DNA of 64,000 nucleotides from Chrysopilus asiliformis (lineage: Eukaryota > Arthropoda > Insecta > Diptera > Rhagionidae). Location: contig OZ035963.1 in NCBI GenBank assembly GCA_964034945.1, positions 34,627,644-34,691,643 on the forward strand, read 5' to 3'. The position numbers and the translations under genes were made by a program. Below, one piece after another: positions 21,780 through 32,022 of the stretch (the stretch's first letter is position 1; every line of letters starts with the position of its first letter). Below the pieces are notes generated by a model. The model was not told where the DNA came from. It did not search any database and was given only the letters and a program-made list of their open reading frames with translations.

Positions 21780-22451
21780 CAGAGCTGGGCATACTTCAGT
21801 ACATTTGATACTGCAGTACATGAGCAGTACCAGTACATAGATACTTGTACTGGGCTTGCCACCAGTATCAATACCTTAAGTACCTTAAAGTACAGTACCA
21901 GTACTTGAAGTACTTGTAATCGATGCACGGATCCAGTCCCAGTACAAAAAGTACTGGTACTTGTTTTTTTACAATATTTGTATTTATGTACTGGTTTTTT
22001 GCAATACCAGTACTTTTTGTACTGAAATTGGTTTTTGCAGTACCAGTACTTTTTGTACTGGTTTTGAGTTTTGCAGTACCAGTACTTTTTATACTTTTTC
22101 AAGTACTTTTGCAAAAGTACTGGAATTTTTTCAAGTACTTTTGCAAAAGTACTGGAATTTTTTCAACTGGAATTTTTTCAAGTACTTTTGCAAAAGTACT
22201 GGAATTTTTTCAAGTATTTTTCACGAAAGTACTGATATTTTTCAAGTACATAGCACTGGTACTGGAGTTTCAGTACCAGTACCGATGTTGGTATTTTTGT
22301 ACTGCTCAGTCAGAGCAATACCAGTACAAAATTTACTGGTACTGAAATCTCAGTACCAGTACTTTCTGTACTGATACTGAAATGCGGTTAAAAGTATCAT
22401 TACCATATACTGGTACTGATACTTGAGTATTGAGTATTTTGCCCAGCTCTG
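21780..22451. mobile_element. hAT MITE built of AGTACCAGTACT palindromes
   Basis: Ends CAGAGCTGGGCA and TGCCCAGCTCTG (one mismatch inside) carry the identical 8-bp duplication TTTGATGC at 21772-21779 and 22452-22459. Nearly the whole 672 bp is made of GTAC-centred words. A palindromic 32-bp unit around AAGTACTTTTGCAAAAGTAC is repeated three times near 22108-22215. Confidence 0.9.
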
Positions 22452-22506
22452 TTTGATGCATATAAGTGTTTTTTCATGCAAAAACACAGCATTAGATTTT
22501 CGGCAA

Positions 22507-22903
22507 TCATACTAATATATAAAAATGAGTTGGTGTATGTCTGCCTGTCTGTCTGTCTGTCTGTTCCTCTTTCACGCGAAAACGGCTGAACCGATTGACT
22601 TGAAATTTGGCATGAGTGTCTGTGGTAGTTCTGGTTCCAACATAGGCATACGGAAAAGTTGCGCGAGGGGTGGGGGAAGTAAGGGGAGGGGGTAAAGTGA
22701 TTTCGAAACTTAGTTTTCCCTCTATGTTACTCTTTTGCGGGGAAACTACTGATCCGATTGGCCTGAAATTTGGCATAGATGTTCGTCGGGGGTCCAGCCC
22801 CAATATAGATCCATTAAAAAGTTTTTAAGTTCTTTCCGGTTTTCTTCGTATTCTAAAATTTAGACAAAAAGCTTAACCCGGCAACGACGGGTATACAAGC
22901 TAG
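22507..22903 (+). mobile_element. Non-autonomous Helitron
   Basis: Begins TCATACTAATATATAAA after an A and ends with hairpin ACCCGGCAACGACGGGT, then ATACAAGCTAG before T. TC start, 3' hairpin, CTAG end and an A/T target are canonical Helitron features. Inside are a (GTCT)n stretch and two copies of an AACTACTGATCCGATTGG-like motif. There is no Rep/Hel protein. Confidence 0.85.
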
Positions 22904-22905
22904 TT

Positions 22906-23244
22906 TCTAAATCGGCCGTTTTGACATCGCCAGAGGATGTTAATGACCTTCGTGAGAAGGCTGATATGAAGCGAAAGAGATTGGAGAGAAAAGGTGATAA
23001 ACCATAATCGAAAAAGCAAAAAGATCGTGTCAAATCGAAGACATCACAGAAGAAACAACCATCTTCAACCTATTGTGAGGTGGAAGAATACATCGATTTC
23101 TGCATAATTTGTAAGAAAAATATGCCAAAAAAAATGAACCGCCGAAATACCATCCATTGCAACGTGTGCGATCGAGCTGTTCACTTGGGATGCTCCGGAA
23201 TGACTGCAAGTTACTGGACTTGCGAACATTGCGTTTCGGACTGA
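22906..23244 (+). pseudogene. pogo/Tigger transposase C-terminus with PHD-type finger
   Basis: A 113-codon frame with one internal stop (TAA at 23005-23007). The first part, KSAVLTSPEDVNDLREK and onward, resembles the segment after the DDE domain in jerky/pogo transposases. The second part holds a PHD-like pattern: CIIC, then HCNVC, HLGC and CEHC. The N-terminal HTH and DDE domains are missing, having been lost before or around the Helitron insertion. The zinc ligands are all present, so the finger is the least damaged part. Confidence 0.7.
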
Positions 23245-24801
23245 TTTTCATTGCAATTTTTCACTTCATTTCACTTTGTCTGTTATATAATAAATATATG
23301 AATCAAAAAAAAAAAGTTTGTCTATCACATTTTTCCATTTTTAATCGATTTACAAAGTGGTCCACAATACCCCGAGATTTTTCAAAATCGCAAAAACGCC
23401 ATTTTTGCGCCAACTGATAAAACTTGTATAATTTAATACAATTTGACCGAACTGCTGTGACCCAAAGAAAGGTTATTTATCGTACTACAAATTCAAGCTT
23501 TGAAATTTTCAGAAAAAGTTATTTTTTTGCGAGTTTTTAGCCAAAATGAAAATGCGGTCCAGAACACCCCAGTCTCCCCTACGTAATTTTGAATTTTGTG
23601 CAATGTCAAAATAAATATTTATCTAAAAATTATCTAGATAATTTGGCTTTTTATCTTATCTTATCTATTATCTTTCATATTTTCATTATCTATTATCTTA
23701 TCTAGATAAACATTACGAGCATTTATCTTTATCTTTATCTAGATAAAAAAATAATTATCTGACCCCAACACTGTTCTAAACACACTGGTATAATTCATTT
23801 TTGTGTGTGATGACGGGATTTTGGCGTTACAAACGGTAAGGTAAAGTTAATATACCATTTGGTTTCATCATATGGGTATAATAAAAATGCGAGATAAAAG
23901 GGATCGATATGATATCCTGTTTCCAAAAATCTCATTTTATTAAAATCCCGTTTTTTTTAAATCCGGTTTTTTTAAATCTCGCTTTTCAAAATCCCGTTTT
24001 TAGTGTATCCCGTGGAAAATGAGAGAAACGAGATTTTTTAGGTCATTCAAAAAAATAAAACAAAAATTTTACAATATTTAATCAGAGTTATTTATTTTAT
24101 ATAAATTTTAAGATTATAAACAAACTAATTTAAAGCTATATTGTAAGCAATATTTTTAAGAAAATTTATTTTTGGCGATAAATTCATGGAGACTTTGGGG
24201 TATTATTTTATAATGGACTTTTCTTCCGATTGCATGTCGTGATTTTAATTGCCATTAAAATTTTTCGACAATATTGGATCTGAAATTTAAACAGATTTTA
24301 ATGGGCCATCAAATTATTTTGTTTTTAATCAAAAATTTCTTTAGTTTTATTCTACCGGTTAAATTTATTTTTTCTTTTGCAATGAAATTTTGATGCCAAT
24401 AAAATTGTGCTATTTCAAAAATGTCTCCTATCCATCTTTTATACAATTTCCTTCAGTTATTAGCCTGAAATAAGAAATTTAATTCTCGAAGCGAAATCCT
24501 TTGCATCAAATGTCAGTGAGAAATATGGCGGCTGAAGGCATCAATTTTTTTTTGTGTTTCTCAGACGGGGAGCTTTAATGAAACTTTAGTGGCAGACTAT
24601 TTCGACCCGAAAACCATCAAATGCTGTTCTATCGCCGCAGGATTTTCATGAAGCGAATTTTGCCCCAAAGACGAACCGTCGATCACCAATTTCCCCACTA
24701 AAGCAATTGTGGCTTTGCAGACGCATTATTAATCAGTGCGTCGTGCTCGTCACTTCTTACGCTTCTTGTACGAAGATGTGAATTATAGGTGTAAATTTTT
24801 A

Positions 24802-26231
24802 AGCTAGTATCAGACCATCACTCAAATCGCTCATTTGAATGAGACGTGACGTCAAAATGACGTCACAGGGTTCTCATTTGAGCTCACTCCGTCTGATAGC
24901 TGCAATTGTGACAGAATTTTTGTTCTCATTTCAAATGAGAAACGGAATGAGAACATTTTTGTCTCACTCAAATGAGACGATATTGTGACCGTCTGATAGC
25001 TCCAAATGAGACATGTGTCAAATGAGAATTTGAATGAGGACGAAATGAGAATGTCCCAATGAATGAGAAGGCTCGGATTCGTGCCTTCTCATTTTGAGTT
25101 GAATGAGAACTCATTTGTGTTTTGACAGGTGATCGTGAAGCAAGTTTTTTTTCGTGAATACATATAAATTGTGAGTTTTCATTTAAAAACATTTTCGTGT
25201 TTTTAAATGAAAACTAATTTAATGTTGTTCGTGTGTTTAGGAGCAGCATCCGGACCACCAAGATCCCGATGTATCTATTGACGTAGTCGGAGAGGATGGA
25301 AATTATGGTTCACATTCACATATTTAGGCAGTGTAGAACGAAGAGGAGCTAACCGGACATCGAAAAAGAATATTTTTTTATTTTTATTTTTTTTTCTTAA
25401 ACATTTCGTGTGTGAAATAATAAAAACAATATTCCAGCGTGATGGCAATTGTTTAATATAATTTATTCTCCATTACAAATGAATATGAATCCAGTACAAT
25501 GAAAAAATCGGAGAATGGAGTGCAAAAGAAAGGCGTCTTGTAACTTCATTGTGACTGTATCATACGTGGGCATATCGCCATGAAAGTTCGCCCTCATCTA
25601 TGAAGTAATTCATGAATTCTCGTCGTATTTCCTTTGCGTTTTCCGATCGGGTTCGTGCTTCTTGGTCCAAACCTTGCGTTTGTTGGGAATTGATGCGTCG
25701 TCAAGCTCGTCCTCTTCGCTGCTCTCCAGCACATACGCAGCCAAAATCGCCATATCCTTCATCTCCTCATACTTTCTTTTGGAAATTTTTGTTTAATTTT
25801 CTAACCAGCACTTGAAACACAATCGCAACTCTGTTTTCACCGAGAAACATACAACAAGTGTCAAGTGAGCGAGAGCCTTCATTGTTCTCATTCCGTGTAA
25901 TAGCAAAACATCCAAATGAGAAAAAGACGATGAAATCGGGTTGTTCTCATTTGATTTCCATCCTCATTTGTCTTGAGGCGTCTCACTCCGTCTGATGCTC
26001 ATTTGTTTCCGTCTCATTAAATGAGAACGGTGGGAAATTTTTTGAATGAGAAGCAAATTGTCTCATTCGATTTTGGGACAAAATGAGCCATAAATGAGAA
26101 CAGTTCTCACTCCGTGTGATACCAAATTATTTCCTAAATGAGAACGTTACGAATGAAATGAAATGAAAAGTTTTCTCGTGACGTCACGTCTCATTCAAAT
26201 GAGCGATTTGAGTGATGGTCTGATACTAGCT
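24802..26231. mobile_element. PIF/Harbinger element with CTCATTTGAATGAG arrays
   Basis: Perfect inverted ends of about 50 bp begin AGCTAGTATCAGACCATCAC, flanked by TTA at 24799-24801 and 26232-26234. The undisturbed target is visible at 6506 in the related repeat. About 300 bp at each end consist of AAATGAGAAC-type words. A broken transposase start is at 25560-25762 on the minus strand. Confidence 0.85.
25560..25762 (-). pseudogene. Harbinger transposase N-terminus, frameshifted
   Basis: From an ATG at 25762, one frame reads MKDMAILAAYVLESSEEDE and continues to NKRKVWTKK. The neighbouring frame continues EIRREFMNYFIDEGELSW to a stop near 25560. Together these resemble the start of PIF/Harbinger nucleases (acidic leader, basic RRxWxK motif, then a FxxY/F segment). 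The DDE domain is absent. Confidence 0.5.
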
Positions 26232-26422
26232 TTAGTCCCGATTGCGTAAATTGCTGCATTTTAAAGTCACAAAGAACAAATCTCATGTGCCCATGCCTTT
26301 CGATGTTATTTGGGTTGTTTTTTCTCCGAAAAATGTCAATATAATAAACAATTGTTTTGGGAAGTTCATTGCGGTATTTTGGAATTGTAGTTAGTAACCT
26401 CATTCAAACCTTTTATCAATGT

Positions 26423-26496
26423 CGTTTTAAAAGGCAAAAATTACTTTCATTAATCAGGCGCCTGATTAATGAAAGTAATTTTTGCCTTTTAAAACG
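26423..26496. repeat. Perfect 74-bp palindrome without loop
   Basis: Two 37-bp arms meet at GGC|GCC (26459/26460) with no mismatch and no spacer. The arm starts CGTTTTAAAAGGCAAAAATT. It lies just inside the right array of the element at 23900. Confidence 0.95.
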
Positions 26497-26659
26497 GAAT
26501 TTTAAAAAACGGGATTCTGAAAAATGGTATTTTAGAAAACGGGATTTTTTACACGGTATTTTTAAAAACGGGATTTTGGAAAACAGGATTTTAAATACGA
26601 GATTATATAAAACGGGATTTCGTACCCAATCCAGATAAAAGCATAAAAATTAATAAATA

Positions 26660-27580
26660 CAGGGTGCGCCATCTGTTCCTCCGGTATGAGAATGTTGAAT
26701 AACTTTTTAAAGAAACAATAGATTGCAAAAAATGGTGTTTTTTTATTTAGTTCAATCCTTTACAATTTATGTGGACTACTTTTTGAAAACAACATCGATC
26801 AAATGACCACCTTTATTGGCCACCGCAAACTGTGCTCTTTTTCGGGCATTTTCCATCACTTCTTCGAGCATCTCCGTCGGTATGGCAGCTATTTCGGCAC
26901 GAATATTGGTCTTGAGCTCGTCAATGGTCTTCGGGTTGCTGGCGTAAACTTTACTCTTCAAATAACCCCACAAAAAGAAGTCTGGGGGGGTTAAATCAGG
27001 GGATCTTGGTGGCCAGTCAATATCGCCTCTTTTCGATATCACACGTCTAGGGAATTTTTGTTGCAAAAACCGTATTGTTTGGTCCGCTGTGTGGCATGGC
27101 GCCCCGTCTTGCTGAAACCAGAAGTCAGTCAGACCTTTTTCACGCATTTTCGGACACACAAAATGTGCCAACATCCACCGATATCGATTACCATTAACTG
27201 TTTCACCTTCATTGAAGAAAAATGGCCCAATGATGGTTTTTGCGCACACGCCGGCCCAAACAGTCACTTTTCGATCATGCAATGGTATTTCATGAATCTC
27301 GTGAGGATTTTCTGTCGCCCAAATGCGGCAATTTTGTTTATTAACACCGCCAGAGGGAGTGAAATGTGCCTCGTCGGTCATTAAAACTTGCATCCAAAAT
27401 TGAACGACTATTTTCAATGTACATCGTCACTATTTCGGCGCGTTCTTTCGGTGTGAAGCGGTTCATGGTTAAAATTGTACTGGTTTGACGTTTCCAAAAC
27501 GTGTCTAGGAAAGCAAATCGGTTGACAAATGGCGAAGTTATTCAATGTTTACATACCGGAGGAACAGATGGCGCACCCTG
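26660..27580 (-). mobile_element. DD41D mariner-family element, internally deleted
   Basis: Inverted ends CAGGGTGCGCCATCTGTTCC are identical over about 29 bp, flanked by TA at 26658-26659 and 27581-27582. At 921 bp it is shorter than full-length relatives because of an internal deletion in the transposase gene. Confidence 0.92.
26776..27466 (-). pseudogene. Mariner-like transposase (DD41D), deleted and frameshifted
   Basis: The minus strand starts at an ATG at 27466 with MNRFTPKERAEIVTMYIEN, then jumps across a deletion and frame change into the catalytic part. That part is open for over 200 codons to a stop at 26776. Motifs are TDEAHF (first Asp), VNKQNCRIW, QQDGAPCHT (second Asp) and SPDLTPPDFFLWG (third Asp). 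By count, 41 residues separate the second and third Asp, which fits the DD41D group. The HTH DNA-binding domain is missing, so it cannot be active. The tail KGGHLIDVVFKK is complete. Confidence 0.88.
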
Positions 27581-27582
27581 TA

Positions 27583-28544
27583 TATATCTCGTTTTTAGGT
27601 TTGATACACAGCGCCCAAAAAAATATTTTTTTTAGTACATTTTTTAAAATAAAAGCAGGTTTTTTGTTTGGACGTAAGAAAACTAAAAACATCAAATAAA
27701 CTAAATAAAAATTTTGTTTTCCGTTCTGCAGTGATTACAACATTTAAGAGAATATTAAAAAGAACTGAAAATCTTTTTGACATGTCTAGTTAATAAAAAC
27801 CACCCAGAACCCAATTTCAGTTCAATTTTATTTTTCAAGATTCCATTTTACAGAATCTATTGCTCTAATTTGTTTCGTCCCACAATGTGGTTAACACCAC
27901 ATAAAATTTAGCCTTGAAGGAGAATAAATAATTTTTTAGTAAAATATCATCAAGTTTTGATTTTTTTACTAATAGTTGGCAATTTTATGTTGTTTCAGCA
28001 TTATTCTTCTGTGTGAAGATAATGTCAATTGAATTCCTTTTAACTGGCTTTATTTTACGGTACAAAGTATATTCTCATAAGTGTTTTTGTGTGAAAAGAT
28101 TTATTCTGCACAATCACCGATACTTCACGAAGTTCTCAAAATATATGAAAATCAAAAATGAAAACCTAGTATTATTCTTAAAGAAATTGTAGGTTCTTGC
28201 ATAAAGTACATACATGTTCTTCTAAGATAACGTTTTTCACTTTCTTAGTTCTGTTGGATTTTCCACACGAGTATCTATTTCTTTCAAAAGAAAACTTATA
28301 TAATATATGAGTTATTGGATCTGACGAAAAAAATGAAGAAAAAAATCGCTGAAAAAACTTTTGATATCGGATACTTGGTGCATGTTTTTCGTAACCACAA
28401 TGTCTGGGCTAGTACTATCTATTTATAAAAGTATCTTATAAGAAAAGTCAATGTTTATTCTTTATAAATGAATGTTTTAAAAAACCATAGGACTTTTTCA
28501 CATATTTTATCAAATCCGCTAAAAATCTGTATTAAAAGCAGGGA
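27583..28544. other. AT-rich stretch with family X fragment
   Basis: 27600-27720 resembles the complement of 42540-42610 (landmarks CACAGCGCCCAAAAAA and TTTTTAGTACATTTTT), so it is a fragment of the repeat called family X here. The remainder holds nothing recognised. Confidence 0.4.
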
Positions 28545-28960
28545 TGGCAAACTAAAATATCTGATGTGAATAGCACATGACTTTCTTATACACAATCTAT
28601 ATTTCTGCACGATTCGCACTATAATCCGACGAATATAACATTAGTTTATATAAAAATATGAATTTTTATTTTACACAATTTGAAATATCTCGATAACGAA
28701 AGAAGATATCGATTTACTAAAAGATAAAGACAAAAATGTGGGGAATTTTAATACCTTCCTTAAAATGTTTTTTTTTTTTAAACCGTTAGTTTGCAAGCAA
28801 TTCGCGAAGATCTATTTATTTTTAATCATTATAGCTCGATAACGGTAAAAGATAGCGTATAACAGTGAAAGATAAAATTGTCGGCAATACCAGTCTTTCA
28901 ATTGTCCTATCAAAAACCCGTTATTTTTCTTGAGAATCGCAAAAAACTGATTTTTCATTA
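28545..28960 (+). repeat. Divergent interspersed repeat, partial copy
   Basis: Similar in order and wording to 8040-8240 (ATCTGATGTGAATAGCACAT, then CCGACGAATA and AGTTTATATAAAAATAT). It abuts the 3' end of the LINE at 28962. Confidence 0.45.
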
Positions 28961-28961
28961 T

Positions 28962-30640
28962 AGTTCCAGCCAGGGCTTAGGGGAAGACCCTTTAATGCCG
29001 AAGCACAGCTCAGGATGGTCGGAAGAACAAAAGGAAATGTCGGTTTATGTTTTCCTTGAAATTCTGTAGGTTATAGTCTGGGGGAACACATCGGACAGTA
29101 AATCATTCCAAAGTTTTATTGTTCGCGACATGAAGGAATTCCTAAGCTTTACTGTACGAAAACGGAGAGGCTCAAGGAAGAAGTCGTGCGCGCGTACAGC
29201 TGCACGAGAGGGTCTAGGGAAAATATACCGTGGAGGAATAAGTTGGGAAATTTCAGTGGGACATTTCCCATGGAAATATCTATAAAATATGCTGAGTATC
29301 CCAACAGAGCGACGATACTCGAGAGACGGTAATAAATCTGTCAAAGACTTGTCTCAAATCAGTCGAATCGCACGTGTTTGAATTGTAGATGCTGAGCACG
29401 TCGATTGGTGTGAAATATTTTTTGCAGCGCCCCAGAAAGCCTAGGCACTGCGATGCTTCCTTTGCAGTTTTGAAAATATGATCGCTCTATTGAAGCTTCT
29501 CGTTTATTTCGATACCCAGTATTCTGATGTTTTTAGAGTTATTAACGGATTCATTCATAAATTCGACCGTTTCGGGGGATTTTTCGCATTTCATCGACAA
29601 CAACATTGATTGGGTTTTAGATACATTAAATTCCACACGGTTGCTTCTGCCCCAAGCCAGAATTGTGTTTAGATCAGAATTTAAAGATCTAATTTGCTTA
29701 CTGCGTTTCGATCGAACTGCAATGGCGTTGGATTCTGCAGGTGAGCTGAAATGGTAGGAGGCGTCAAGGGAGCTATCATCAGCGAAACAAAAAAGCGGAT
29801 TGAGAATGAGAGACAGTAGATCATTGATAAATATTAAGAAAAGCGTAGGAGCTAGAACAGAGCTTTAAATCTTTTTGGTCAATGGTGAAAGCGGTAAAAA
29901 ATAATTTCACAAAATCTTCAACACCTCCACTAATTTATTACAATGAAGTGGTTGTCGATCCCGTTGGCAAGGCAATCGTTTTAGCCGCGAGTTCGCAGCA
30001 AACTCGTGTCTCCTGGAATCCAACCAGGTACTGCCCAACCCACCATTTCGGAGACTGTCTCTCCAAACATTTCCATCCAAATATAGCATTTCTGGAAGAA
30101 AGGACGGAAACGCTATGCTTAGACGAATTTGTAGTTAAAAACAAATTCAATAGATATGAGTTATGTCCTGCAAAATCTGGAATTCTCGTAGGTTTGTCTA
30201 CGAGTTGCGTCAACAAGTTTGGTTCGGCGAAGAGTTCCGCGTGCAAACCAACAGGATCAGGATGGCACGAGAAAGGAAGCCACTTCTAATTATGGACGTT
30301 GAAATCACCCACAACAACAATTTCAGCGTCAGGTTTTGATGCGGTAATTACATCGATGGAGTCAGACAATTTGTCCAACTTAATTTGACAATTTGTCACC
30401 AAGGTGTTCTCGGTGGAACAATTAGGGCTTCGGTAGATGAAACAGAGGTAGATGTGCTTGCGCATACGGAGCTTTAGCCAGATGAAATCAAATTCTGGAT
30501 TAGCGCATTTCCTAAATTAGGAAGAAGTGGATAATGCACACCATTGCGGATATAAATTGCGATACCCCTTTGACGAAAAAATACTGGCTTTAGATGATAC
30601 TCGTTTACCGGAAATTGACTTTGGTCTCAACCATAGCCAT
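28962..30640 (-). pseudogene. Jockey-like LINE, degraded ORF2
   Basis: On the minus strand the order is: an endonuclease remnant (30640-29938, including LTQLVDKPTRIPDFAGHNS), the reverse transcriptase core (LFLIFINDLL and FCFADD, the catalytic Asp pair at 29775-29786), then FMNESVNNSKNIRILGIEIN and LGFLGRCKKYFTP. The C-terminal segment (YRRSVGILSIFYRYFHGKCP to SRTIKLWNDLLSDVFPQ) ends near 29045. The 3' UTR ends at GGAACTATAA (28962), as in the other two copies. Frameshifts and a deletion near 29340-29370 break the gene. The 5' part, including ORF1, is missing. Confidence 0.85.
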
Positions 30641-30859
30641 TACCTCTGATTTTTTTTTGGTTAAATGTATGTAAACCGATAGATTATTTTCCCTAATTCC
30701 GCAAACATTGCAAATATCAAATTTAGAATTTTGACTTACCCGTATCGACCCAACAAAAAATACAAAATGACAACACGGACACAAACAATAGCGAAGTGAA
30801 GCCTACAAGGATAAAAAAAAACTGGAAACGGTTAACGGATGCTCAGTACAAAAGCTTTA

Positions 30860-31082
30860 AGCCTAAACCCCAATTACGCGTTCGTGCGTGCGGCACCCAC
30901 GCGGTGAATGTAAAAACTACGCATTTATATGAGTAAATGTATAATTGCGCGTTGCTCAGACGCGTTGCCGCGTCCGTGCCGCGTAGAGTAGGCTCAGTTT
31001 CTACTTTTAGACGCGGTGACAACTACTAGATGCCAGAACAAAATCATGCCGCACGCACGAACGCGTAATTGGGGTTTAGGCT
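30860..31082. mobile_element. Harbinger-like MITE, family AGCCTAAACC, copy 2
   Basis: Full copy homologous to 7376-7626, with ends AGCCTAAACCCCAATTACGC and complement and TTA at 30857-30859 and 31083-31085. The right TTA is also the left TTA of the next element. Confidence 0.88.
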
Positions 31083-31085
31083 TTA

Positions 31086-31230
31086 AGAGCTAAACAGAAT
31101 AGGAGCGTCAGCGGCAAGCGTCCGCGTTATTTTTTTTAAACCAATGGAGCGCAATTGAGGCTGACAGAATGATGACGTCAACAGCGCCGTCGCCGCTGAA
31201 TTTGAACCAAATCCAATTCTGTTTAGCTCT
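31086..31230. mobile_element. Harbinger-like MITE, family AGAGCTAAACAG
   Basis: Ends AGAGCTAAACAGAAT and its complement are flanked by TTA at 31083-31085 and 31231-31233. The interior is GC-richer, with GTCAGCGGCAAGCG and an inverted partner. It is a different family from its neighbour but has the same TTA,AG...CT,TTA grammar. Confidence 0.8.
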
Positions 31231-31744
31231 TTAAGCAGCCTGATGTTAACCGCTCCAGCACCACTCACCCCGTAGAAACTCCACCCAACTGAGAAAAATG
31301 TTATAAAAGGGCCTGAAAAAGCCTTTTTCGCTGGCACTTCACTAAATTTTCGGCACACGCGGGAACGCTATTGATTTTGTTTTGAGATTTTATGCCGGGA
31401 CACTCGAAATTATTTTTGTCCGAATTTTCCGATTGCTGCGAGGTCTTCCTATTTTTTATGTTGATTGTAGTTTTCTGGCTACGGAATTTTTGGGGAATTT
31501 TTCTATTTTTTTGTAAAACGGAATTTACATTCGTATATCCCAAAACAACGCTTACAAAAAATTTCGATTTCTTGCTCCTTTTATATACAACGGCACGACC
31601 ATCAATTTTGCGTCATTTCTGAAAAAAAAAATGGTTTTTTGAGTTGACACTGTTTTGATCTAGGTGTGTGTTCTCATATAGGAATATATTAGATTTAGTA
31701 TACCGTTTGAGATGCATCGAACCAATCGTCGGACTCAAAAATGA

Positions 31745-31915
31745 AATACACCAGGGTGTCTGGATGACAAAAGATTTTGATTTCAGCATGTCCGTCTGTT
31801 TGTCTGTCTGTCCATCAACATCATAACTTTCGAAAGGACTGTGCTGGAGACTTGAAATTTTGTATAGTTGCGTCTCTCATAAATGACAAAAGTTCTTGAA
31901 CGGGCAAAATCGGAT
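31745..31915 (+). repeat. Divergent HINE fragment
   Basis: Order ACACCAGGGTGTCTGGATGA, then CATGTCCGTCTGTTTGTCTG, then GAGACTTGAAATTTTG matches the GTCY half of the HINE family, but at low identity. It is an old or related subfamily. Confidence 0.55.
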
Positions 31916-31919
31916 TGAA

Positions 31920-32022
31920 GCCAGAACCACAATTACGCGTGCGTGCGTGCTGCTGTACCCATGCGGTGAAGGTAAAAACTACGCATTTATATGAGTAAAT
32001 GTATAATTGCGCGTTGCTCAGA
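31920..32022 (+). repeat. Harbinger MITE AGCCTAAACC, truncated copy 3
   Basis: The left half of the family (AACCACAATTACGCG through TAATTGCGCGTTGCTCAGA) ends abruptly, so the right terminus is lost. Confidence 0.75.

Larger units (their letters stand above)
21329..23579 (+). mobile_element. pogo-like DNA transposon, degraded
   Basis: Inverted ends GGGGAGACTGGGGTATTCTG are flanked by TA on each side (21327-21328 and 23580-23581). It encodes the tail of a pogo/Tigger-type transposase at 22906-23244. The rest of the gene is gone. A hAT MITE and a Helitron have inserted inside it. Confidence 0.85.
20739..23773. mobile_element. hAT-like element with TATCTAGATA arrays
   Basis: Ends CAGTGTTGGGGT and ACCCCAACACTG are perfect 12-bp inverted repeats, with the identical 8-bp duplication TTCTAAAC at 20731-20738 and 23774-23781. 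Both ends are followed by 100-150 bp of repeated ATCTAGATAA palindromes. No hAT transposase is seen. Most of the interior is a later pogo-type insertion. Confidence 0.9.
19355..23882 (-). mobile_element. HINE/mini-me-like element, copy B, twice interrupted
   Basis: Segments 19355-19612, 20556-20738 and 23782-23882 together make one complete copy like the one at 9123. The hairpin end is at left (with a damaged stem, TTACCAATCTGGCAA) and CATATGGGTATAA at right. It was split first at its central GGGGTACCCC palindrome (element at 19613) and again at TTCTAAAC (element at 20739). Confidence 0.8.
23900..26632. mobile_element. hAT-like element with AAAATCCCGTTTT arrays
   Basis: Flanks AGATAAAA (23892-23899 and 26633-26640) match exactly over 8 bp, or 9 bp if the next G counts. 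The first and last 50 bp are imperfect inverted repeats, and beyond them the ends carry arrays of AAAATCCCGTTTT (left) and its complement (right). The interior matches the intron 4 repeat at 5864. A Harbinger element is nested at 24802. Superfamily rests on duplication length and is moderate. Confidence 0.6.

Noticed and set aside
21737..22374. Long frames on both strands (125-140 codons) in the GTAC-rich region
   Set aside because: Translation of a palindromic repeat array gives open frames on both strands without any protein domain.
29882..30289. 135-codon + strand frame
   Set aside because: Shadow of the LINE endonuclease region, which reads sensibly on the minus strand.
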